Assembly (NCBI RefSeq): GCF_013307435.2
Contig: NZ_CP102845.1
Location: 4,884,001-4,948,000, forward strand
DNA: 64,000 bases
Origin: Microvirga terrae
GTDB taxonomy: Bacteria > Pseudomonadota > Alphaproteobacteria > Rhizobiales > Beijerinckiaceae
Reading direction: 5' to 3'
The notes beneath the pieces were generated by a model, which was not told the origin of the DNA, did no database searches, and saw only the letters and a program-made list of their open reading frames with translations. This document shows positions 57,743 through 64,000 of this stretch, one piece after another (the stretch's first letter is position 1; each line of letters opens with the position of its first letter). The position numbers and the translations under genes were made by a program.

Positions 57743-59140
57743 GAGCTATGACGGAATTTAGGTGACGGGGCCGATCAGGCGGCGCTGTTTGTCGGCACCG
57801 GAATGACCTCGCTGCCGTCCTTAAACCTGACACCGGCGATCACCTTCGGCAACTGGTTTTCACCCATCAACCTCCGCCAGCTTTTCGAAGCTGCCATGAT
57901 GAGCTTGAACACCATCAGTCGCGCCGTTGTCGGCGACAGCGCGCCCTTGGTGCGCACGGTCCGGTGCCGCACCGTCGCGAACACACTTTCGATGGGATTT
58001 GTCGTCCGCAAATGGATCCAGTGCTCAGCCGGCCAGTCGTAGAAGGCCAGCAGCGCCCGCTGGTCCTTGCGCACGCACTCCACGGCTTTTGGATAGCGCG
58101 CCTGATAGGCTTCGGCGAACAGGTCGATGGCGATCTCGGCTTGGGCTCGGGTCGGCGCGAGATAAATCTCCCGCAGCGCCACCTTCATGCCGGGCTGCAC
58201 GGATTTCGGCACTTTGTTGAGCACGTTGGTGGTCTTGTGCAGCCAGCAGCGTTGATGGTGCGTGCCGGGAAAGAGTTCGTCGAGCGCCTTCCAGAAGCCG
58301 AGAGCCCCATCCCCGACCGCAATCCGGGGCGGAACGGACAAGCCCCGCCGCTTGATCTCGACGAGAAGCTCGCGCCAGCTTTGGGCGCTCTCGCGCACGC
58401 CAGCCCGGAAGCCGATCAACTCCTTCTTGCCCTCTGGCGTGGCACCGATCAGCACGAGGATGCACTCGGCTTGATCCTCCATCCGGGCCTGGAGATAGAC
58501 GCCGTCGGCCCAGACGTAGACGTAGCGGCGCGCCGACAGGTCGCGCGCCTGCCAACGCTCGTATTCGGCCTGCCATTCGCCGGTGAGCCGGGTGATGGCG
58601 GACGGCGACAGGTTCGGGGCGTCCTTACCGAGCAAGGCTGAGAGCGCCTCCTGGAAGTCGCCGGTCGAGAGCCCGCGCAGATACAGGACCGGCAGCAGCG
58701 CATCCAAGCTCTTTGTCCGCCGGGCCCATTTCGGCAGGATTGCCGAGGTAAAGCGGATGCGGTCGGCATCGTCCGTGGCGCCGCGGTCGCGGATCTTGAC
58801 CCGGCTGACCTCCACCGGACCGATGCCGGTTTGGATCATGCGCTCGGGGCCATGGCCGTGCCGGACCAGACGCTCACGCCCGTCCGGCAGCTTCAACTCG
58901 CGCATGCTGGCGAGATAGGCCTCAGCCTCGATCTCGATGGCCTGGGCCAGCAATTTACGGGCGCCGGCGCGCAGAATATCGGTCAGGGGATCGTCAATCG
59001 TATCGGGCTGACGAAGGCGCAAAACATTGGTAGTGTCGTTCATGGCGTATCGCTCTCTCGAAGAGGTTCTGGCAGGCTCGACACCCGCCTCGATACGCCG
59101 CCCTTCTCACACCGTCATCACCCAGTTTCCGCCATAGCTC
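57743..59140 (-). mobile_element. complete IS256-family insertion sequence
   Basis: The 1,398-bp element is bounded by 9-bp duplications. Its ends are inverted: GAGCTATGACGGAA at the left and, on the other strand at the right, GAGCTATGGCGGAA, with one mismatch in 14 and weaker similarity further in (GGTGA shared). It carries one transposase on the minus strand. Identical target copies mean the insertion is recent. Confidence 0.92.
57775..59043 (-). CDS. IS256-family (mutator-type) transposase
   Basis: The 422-residue transposase has the DDE triad D180 (VYVWADGVYL), D245 (AVGDGALGFW) and E352 (TTNPIESVFATVRHRT). The family's HHQRCWLHKTTNVLNKVPK block is between the second Asp and the Glu. It has no stops or shifts, so the element is probably active. 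It is the only gene in the element. Confidence 0.95.
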   Translation of the reverse strand: MNDTTNVLRLRQPDTIDDPLTDILRAGARKLLAQAIEIEAEAYLASMRELKLPDGRERLVRHGHGPERMIQTGIGPVEVSRVKIRDRGATDDADRIRFTSAILPKWARRTKSLDALLPVLYLRGLSTGDFQEALSALLGKDAPNLSPSAITRLTGEWQAEYERWQARDLSARRYVYVWADGVYLQARMEDQAECILVLIGATPEGKKELIGFRAGVRESAQSWRELLVEIKRRGLSVPPRIAVGDGALGFWKALDELFPGTHHQRCWLHKTTNVLNKVPKSVQPGMKVALREIYLAPTRAQAEIAIDLFAEAYQARYPKAVECVRKDQRALLAFYDWPAEHWIHLRTTNPIESVFATVRHRTVRTKGALSPTTARLMVFKLIMAASKSWRRLMGENQLPKVIAGVRFKDGSEVIPVPTNSAA

Positions 59141-59149
59141 ACGTTCCGT
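59141..59149. repeat. right target-site duplication of the IS256-type element
   Basis: ACGTTCCGT, identical to 57734-57742. Confidence 0.9.
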
Positions 59150-60082
59150 CCAGTGCAGGTTCAGCCGGGGTGGCGCTACCCGGTTCTGCACCGTCCATGA
59201 GACTTCCACGATGCCAACCTTGTTCGAGAGGGCACCATATTTGACCGCGTTGGTCGCCAGCTCATGCAGGGCCATTGCCAGGGCCAACGACATGCGGGGC
59301 GTGAGCCGCACATGCGGCCCGGCAATGTGAAGCCGGCTCCCGTTCACGGTCTCGTATGGCTCAAGCGCTCGCGTGACGACCTCGATCAGGTCGGCGCCCT
59401 CCCAGCTCTCGCGGGTGAGCACGTCGTGCGCCCGTGACAGGGCCAGCAGCCGCATCTGAATGGCCTCTTTTGCGTCAGCGGACGTGACGTTCGTGCGCAA
59501 GGTCTGCATGACGATGGACTGTACGGTCGCAAGGGTGTTCTTCACGCGGTGGTTCAATTCGCCGATGAGCAAGGTCTGGTGCTCGGCGGCGCGCCTGGCT
59601 TGGTCGAGCGCGGCCGTGAGACGCTTTTCCGCCGTATGCATCTCCTCCAGGCGCGCCCTCGCCTCGTATTGCCGCTCCCGGCCGCGCAGGGCCGTCCGCG
59701 CCACACTGATCAGCGTCCCCGCGTGAAAGGGACGCTCCAGGAAAGTCACATTGCCGAGAATCTCAGTCAGGCGAGCGAGGGCAGGATTGCGTTCGACGCC
59801 TCCTCCGCGCTGGGTCAGCAACACGAAGGCAAAGTCGGACCAGGGCGGCTGGTCCGCCAACCAGCGGGACAGATCGCTCAAATCCGCCGTGCGGAACGTC
59901 TCGTCGGTGATGAGCGCGAAGCCTGCTCCCCGTTCGAGCTCTCGGACCAGCCCCGGCAGGTCGGGGCAGACCTCGGTGGCGATCCCCACCGCGCGCAGAA
60001 GATCGGCGGCAACAGCAGAATCCCGACCATGTGGGGCAAGGATGAGAGCCCGCATGGAGTGGAGATGAGACACGGCGTCCAT
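59141..60082 (-). pseudogene. 5' part of an HWE-family histidine kinase, interrupted by IS256
   Basis: The intact gene would encode 362 residues. A divergent receiver-like domain comes first (about 10-130: MRALILAPHGRDSAVAADLLRAVG, then FALITDETF). A coiled-coil helix and the H-box LIGELNHRVKNTLATVQ with H178 follow. The N-box is HELATNAVKYGALS (273-286). The WxE motif is LHWTER, and the IS lies immediately after R314. From there the reading frame runs into IS sequence (ELWRKLG) and gives a 362-codon chimera lacking the ATP-lid. Kinase activity is expected to be lost. The start is 2 bases after the KaiC-like gene's stop. Confidence 0.88.
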
Positions 60083-60084
60083 GC

Positions 60085-61582
60085 TCAGCGGTCTTCGAGC
60101 AGAGAGGCGCGATCCTCCTCTGCCATCACCGGCACGCCCCGCAGCACACCCTGGAAGCTCCTGAGCGGTGCGCCGATGGCAATCCCGCTGCTGTCGACCC
60201 GGATCTCCCGGATAGTGCTCTCATGCGAACCGAATCGCTTCTTGATAACAGACCGAGCCCGCCGCACCTGGCCGAAGGCCTCGAAATAGCGCAGCAGGAT
60301 CACCGTATCGGCCAGATAGGTGACGTCGACCGGTGCCTTCATGTCGCCGACAAGCCCGTGCTGCGCTACGAGCAGGAAGGTCGAAGCGCCCTGCCGGTTG
60401 AGGTATTGCAGCAGCTCATGCATGTGCAGGATCAGAAACTGCTCCTCCGGCATGGCGGCCTGATAGCCGTTGAGGCTGTCGATTACGATGGTCTTGACCC
60501 CATGCTCAGCCACCTGGGTCCGCACCCGGTGCGTGAACTCGCCCGGCGAGAGTTCGGCGGCGTCGAGCTGCTCGATGAACAGGTTGCCGGCCACGCACAT
60601 CGCCTCCAGGTCGATGCCCATCAGCCTGGTACGATCGAGCAGGAGACCGAGCTCTTCGTCAAAAACGAACAATGCCGCCTTCTCACCCCGCTGAACGGCA
60701 GAGACTGCAAACTGCACCGCGAGAAGCGACTTGCCGCTGCCGGCTGGACCCATGATCAGAGTGCTGGAGCCCCGCTCGATGCCACCGCCGAGCAAAGCGT
60801 CGAGTTCCCTGATCCCGCTCGTCAGCACGGTGCGGGCAAAGCCCGTCTTGTGCTCGCCTGACACCAAGCGCGGGAACACCTGGACTCCACCCTCAACAAT
60901 CGTGAAGTCGTGAAAGCCGCCTCGGAAGCTCTGGCCGCGATATTTGATCACCCTCAAGCGGCGGCGTTCGGCCCCATAAGTCGGGGTCATCTCCTCCAAG
61001 CGGATGACCCCATGGGCGAGACTGTGCACGGTCTTGTCGTTCGTGTCGGTGGTCAGATCATCGAGCATCAGGACGGTTGCGCCCTGCTGGGCGAAGTAGT
61101 GCTTCATCGCCAGGATCTGCCGGCGATAGCGCAGCGAGCTTTGCGCCAGGAGGCGGATCTCGGACAGGCTGTCGATCACGATCCGGACTGGACGGGCCCG
61201 GTCGATGGCCTCGAACACGGCCTTGGTGGTCTCGCCGAGTTCCAGGTCGGAGGAGTAGAGCAGGCTCTGCTGGTGCTCCTCGTCGAGCAGGCTCTCAGGT
61301 GGCACAAGCTCGAACACATGGATGGCATCATCCAAGGACCAGCCATGCGAGGCGGCACCCTCGCGCAGCTCCCGCTCGGTTTCAGACATGGTGATGTAGA
61401 GGCCTGTCTCGCCCACCTTGGCACCTTCCAGCAAGAACTGGAGGGCAATGGTGGTCTTGCCGGTGGCCGGGGCTGCCCTCCAGGAGATAGACATGGCCTG
61501 GAGCGAGGCCGCCGACGAGAATGTCATCGAGGCCCTCGACCCCGATCTTCGCTTTGGGGACGGGCTTGGATGGAGCGGTCAT
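60085..61582 (-). pseudogene. KaiC-like (RecA/Rad55-fold) ATPase, frameshifted in the first Walker A
   Basis: From ATG 61582 the protein reads MTAPSKPVPKAKIGVEGLDDILVG through to LLEGSPG and then loses frame. The sense continues one base off as TGKTTIALQFLLEGAK and on to 60085. GGCC at 61465-61468 has one base more than needed for GSPGTGKTT, the first P-loop. Without it there would be 498 residues in two KaiC domains; the second P-loop GPAGSGKS and its DxxNGY region (IDSLNGYQAAMP) are intact. KaiC-like ATPases of this kind pair with HWE kinases in signalling, not necessarily clock output. Whether the shift is real or a sequence error cannot be judged. An ATG at 61527 could yield a near-full-length chimera with APATGKTT. 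Confidence 0.82.
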
Positions 61583-61922
61583 GCAAAAGTCCGATCTCGG
61601 CCTGAATGGCCGGAGGCAGGATGTGGGACGGGATCATGGTCAACACCCCGGCAAGAGCCTGTTCGGCATGCCAGAGGTCATAGCGCTGCTGGAGATCGAG
61701 CCAGAGCCGCGGGGCGGTTCCTGACAGGCGGGCCAAGCGGGTGGCCATCTCGGGGCTGACCGCGGCCGTGCCGGCGAGAACCCGATGGAGCGTCTGGCGA
61801 GCGATGCGAAGTTCGCGGGCGGCTTGGCTCACGGAAAGGCCGAGCCCGGGCAGCACCTGATCGCGCAGCATGCCACCGGGATGGAGCGGGGCCTGAGGGC
61901 AGGCATCGCGGGGTGAGGCCAT
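61524..61922 (-). CDS. HigA-like XRE-family antitoxin/regulator
   Basis: The 132-residue protein starts at ATG 61922 and contains the HigA pattern HPGGMLRDQVLPGLGLSVSQAARELRIARQTLHRVLAGTAAVSPEMATRLARLSG, then WLDLQQRYDLWHAEQA. The helix-turn-helix is about residues 30-65. Antitoxins of this type neutralise HigB and repress their own operon. No HigB frame lies upstream in the 128 bases before the racemase-like gene's stop, so it is an orphan. Its 3' end overlaps the KaiC-like gene by 59 bases in another frame, with translational coupling possible. Confidence 0.75.
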   Translation of the reverse strand: MASPRDACPQAPLHPGGMLRDQVLPGLGLSVSQAARELRIARQTLHRVLAGTAAVSPEMATRLARLSGTAPRLWLDLQQRYDLWHAEQALAGVLTMIPSHILPPAIQAEIGLLHDRSIQARPQSEDRGRGPR

Positions 61923-62050
61923 GATCCTGCTTTCGGTAAGGCGGATTGTAGCGTTATGGGTGACAGCGTCCAGAAAGCAAGAGGAAGCCCTCCACGACTG
62001 GGCCGCGATACCGAACGCTCGGACCATAAGTCTGGCTGTCCAGGGTCGCC

Positions 62051-63082
62051 CTACCTGAGCATCGGCCAAGTGTCGGACAGCTTGTACCCTCCAGGGAATG
62101 GGTCGGACGGGTCGAGCATGAGCTGGGAGGTTCCGGCGATCCATGCGCGTCCGGAAATCGACGGAATGATCGCCTTCTGTCCTGCCACCGTCGTCTCGCG
62201 CACGATCCTGCCGATGAATTGGGTATCGATGATCGAGACGCCGGTCAGCGTCTCACCTTCCTTGAGCAGGCCGCGGGCGTTCAGGATTGCCATCCGGGCC
62301 GACACCGCCGTGCCGGTCGGCGACCGATCGACTTTGCCCGGCTGAATGGCGACCGCCGAGCGCGACATCAGCCGTCCCTCCTCCCGGTAAAGGGGCCCCC
62401 CGAAGGCGCAGAAGGAGATGTGGTTCCATCCTGTGTCCTCAGGATGGGAGAAGCCCAGTTGCTCGTTGGCCGCATTGGTGATCCTGATGCCGATCTCGGC
62501 CAGCGCGCGGGCCTCATCCGCAACGAGCCTGAAGCCGAGCGTCTGGGCCTCGACGACGACGAAACTGTCGCCGCCATAGGCGGTATCGACCGTCATCGTC
62601 CCCAGCCCCGGCACTTCGAGCGTCGCGTCGAGCCTGGCGGCGAAGCTCGGCACGTTCGTGACTGTGATCCGCTCAGCCTTGCCATTGCGGCACTCCGCGA
62701 CGACCTCCACCAACCCAGCGGGAGCCTCCAGGACCATGCGGGTTTCCGGTTCGGTCATTGGAATGATGCCGCTGTCCAGCAGCACGGTCGACACGCAGAT
62801 CGAGTTCGAGCCTGACATGGGAGGCGTGTCCTCCGGCTCCATGATGATCCAGCCCATTTGCGCCCTGGGGTTCTTTGGGGGAACGAGCAGATTTACGTGG
62901 CGGAAGACGCCCCCGCGCGGCTCGTTGAGAACGAAATTCCGCAGCGTCTTGTCCTGTGCGATCCACCGCGACTGTTCCCACACGGTCTCTCCGGGCGGAG
63001 GCGCGACACCACCGACGATCACGTCACCCACCTCGCCTTCGGCATGGCAACTGACCACATGGATGATTTTCGAGGAACGCAT
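62051..63082 (-). CDS. proline racemase-superfamily protein with Ser and Thr at the catalytic positions
   Basis: The 343-residue protein has the superfamily's two-lobe diaminopimelate-epimerase fold: [49 protein letters not shown] and [17 protein letters not shown]. The two catalytic positions, usually Cys/Cys in racemases and 4-hydroxyproline epimerases and Cys/Thr in trans-3-hydroxyproline dehydratases, are S90 and T256. The start [10 protein letters not shown] is the usual one. A racemase mechanism with two thiols is therefore excluded; a dehydratase or low-efficiency epimerase is possible. A binding-protein gene, perhaps importing the substrate, precedes it on the same strand. Confidence 0.85.
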   Translation of the reverse strand: MRSSKIIHVVSCHAEGEVGDVIVGGVAPPPGETVWEQSRWIAQDKTLRNFVLNEPRGGVFRHVNLLVPPKNPRAQMGWIIMEPEDTPPMSGSNSICVSTVLLDSGIIPMTEPETRMVLEAPAGLVEVVAECRNGKAERITVTNVPSFAARLDATLEVPGLGTMTVDTAYGGDSFVVVEAQTLGFRLVADEARALAEIGIRITNAANEQLGFSHPEDTGWNHISFCAFGGPLYREEGRLMSRSAVAIQPGKVDRSPTGTAVSARMAILNARGLLKEGETLTGVSIIDTQFIGRIVRETTVAGQKAIIPSISGRAWIAGTSQLMLDPSDPFPGGYKLSDTWPMLR

Positions 63083-63204
63083 CGTTCGGTTTCCTTAAAA
63101 GATGGCATAAGCTCAGGGGCTGAGTAGCAGGGCTTCGGGACTCCGGTTTTGTGCGGCCTCTATGAAAGGAGCACGGTCGGCTCCACTGTCATGAGGAAAG
63201 GAAT

Positions 63205-63229
63205 GCGGCGCCCTTTTTGTGGGCGCCGC
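63205..63229 (-). terminator. hairpin between the binding-protein and racemase-like genes
   Basis: GCGGCGCCC (63205-63213) and GGGCGCCGC (63221-63229) are perfect 9-bp arms around TTTTTGT, 22 bases after the binding-protein stop in the transcription direction, followed by ATTCCTTTCC. It is probably a terminator or attenuator of read-through to the next gene. Confidence 0.6.
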
Positions 63230-63251
63230 TGATGGGACCGACCGATCGGGA

Positions 63252-64000
63252 TTAGGTTCCCGGGGCATAGTCCGCCTTGCCGCCCTTCCATTGATAGACC
63301 ACGAAACCCGGTTGCTTGTTGTCGCCCTTGGCATCGAAGCCGATCGGCCCAGCCACCGTTGGGACGGTGTTCGCCGCAATGGCCTTGGCCACCGCCGGGC
63401 CATCGACCTTGCCGGCCTTCTTGAGCGCGTCGGCAAGGACCTGGACGGCCGCATAGGCATAAAGCACATAGCCCTCCGGCTCGATGTTCTTGGCCCGCAT
63501 CTCCTTCACCACGTCGGTCGCGGCCGGGTCCTTGCGCGGATCGGGGCCGAAGGTGAACAACGTGCCCTCGGCGGCCGGTCCGGCAATCGAGAGGAGTTCC
63601 TGGGTCGAGATCGGATCGCCGCCGATAAGTTGGAGCTTGAGGCCCTGGTCGGCCGCCTGGCGCAGGATCAAACCGGCCTCGGCATGATAGCCGCCGAAGA
63701 ACAGCACCTCGACGCCGGCCGTCTTCAGGCGGGTGATCAGCGCGGTGTAGTCCTTCTCGCCAGGATTGATGCCGGCCTCCACCACGACCGACTGCTTCCC
63801 CTCGGCAAGCTTCTTCTTGACCTCTCCGACAAGGCCGGTGCCGAACGGGCTCTTGTCGTGCACAAGGGCGATCTTCTTGCCGGACAGATTCTTGATCACG
63901 TAATCGGCTGCGGTCGGTCCCTGCTGATCATCGCGTCCGGTGATCCGGAAGATCGTCTTCATGCCCCGCTCGGTAACCTTGGGGTTGCTGGATACCGTGA
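63252..64000 (-). CDS. branched-chain amino acid-type (LivK) ABC substrate-binding protein, 5' end outside window
   Basis: The frame continues to the window edge (TVSSNPKVTERGMKTIFRIT), so about 249 residues of the C-terminal two thirds are visible. Family marks are FRITGRDDQQGPTAADYVIK, KIALVHDKSPFGTGLVGEVKK, INPGEKDYTALITRLKTAGVEVLFFGGY and the late GPIGFDAKGDNKQPGFVVYQWK. Such periplasmic proteins bind hydrophobic amino acids and other carboxylates. The next gene is the proline racemase-like enzyme. The permeases lie outside the window if present. Confidence 0.9.
   Translation of the reverse strand, partial: TVSSNPKVTERGMKTIFRITGRDDQQGPTAADYVIKNLSGKKIALVHDKSPFGTGLVGEVKKKLAEGKQSVVVEAGINPGEKDYTALITRLKTAGVEVLFFGGYHAEAGLILRQAADQGLKLQLIGGDPISTQELLSIAGPAAEGTLFTFGPDPRKDPAATDVVKEMRAKNIEPEGYVLYAYAAVQVLADALKKAGKVDGPAVAKAIAANTVPTVAGPIGFDAKGDNKQPGFVVYQWKGGKADYAPGT

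Noticed and set aside
61923..62050. Possible HigB toxin remnant upstream of the HigA-like gene
   Set aside because: One stretch reads VRAFGIAAQSWRASSC, faintly like a HigB start, but no alignment can be kept over more than a few residues.

Overview
The window is high-GC DNA with tightly packed, often ATGA-overlapping operons. Its families are typical of soil or plant-associated Alphaproteobacteria: Bug/TctC binding proteins, many ABC importers, an HWE histidine kinase beside a KaiC-like ATPase, RTX repeats, and paoABC-type molybdenum hydroxylases. Several small proteins resemble ones I associate with Methylobacteriaceae such as Microvirga. The order Hyphomicrobiales is a reasonable inference; the genus is a guess. 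No rRNA, tRNA or CRISPR array was recognised.

Region 1 (1-9.6 kb) carries an XdhC/PaoD-like maturation protein (cut by the window edge), a periplasmic three-subunit molybdenum hydroxylase (paoABC type), an orphan Bug/TctC solute-binding protein, and a divergent TctD/TctE-like two-component system whose third gene is a periplasmic binding protein. Region 2 (9.6-25.7 kb) is mostly housekeeping and stress genes: a SnoaL-like protein, a decayed group II intron reverse transcriptase, a perfect CIRCE operator with no groESL beside it, an ABC exporter, a cupin, an M32 carboxypeptidase, a phosphodiester glycosidase-like protein, a quinone reductase-like MDR protein, RecD2 helicase, SelO, a DnaQ-like exonuclease and HtpG. 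Region 3 (25.7-34.6 kb) is coding-poor and partly lower in GC. It has small hypothetical proteins, an exported Gly-rich repeat protein, an RTX gene split by a G9 tract, and other decayed reading frames.

Region 4 (34.7-43.5 kb) is one catabolic uptake unit: a divergent RpiR regulator, a complete dipeptide-type ABC importer (binding protein, two permeases, two ATPases), an alpha/beta hydrolase and an AbgB-like M20 amidohydrolase. Region 5 (43.5-50.2 kb) has a truncated IS1182-type transposase, a very large fusion of kinase, M23 peptidase and class-III aminotransferase convergent with an Lrp/AsnC regulator, an RTX C-terminal remnant, an exported VRDHR-repeat protein and a VOC protein. Region 6 (50.6-57.1 kb) is a compact regulon: a FadR-type GntR regulator, a polar amino acid-type ABC importer, a ureidoglycolate lyase-like protein, a class V PLP enzyme and a dihydropyrimidinase. 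A TTGGT-AAG-ACCAG operator lies in front of the importer. It probably takes up and opens a cyclic ureide or hydantoin-like compound.

Region 7 (57.1-64 kb) contains an intact IS256-type element, with 9-bp target duplications, inserted in the WxE signature of an HWE histidine kinase. The neighbouring KaiC-like ATPase is frameshifted in its first Walker A motif. A HigA-like regulator, a proline racemase-family protein with Ser and Thr at the two catalytic cysteine positions, and a truncated LivK-type binding protein follow.

The most interesting items are the three-domain fusion enzyme, the orphan CIRCE, the doubly damaged KaiC/HWE module, the Ser/Thr proline racemase-like enzyme, the poly-G RTX gene and the ureide-type regulon.
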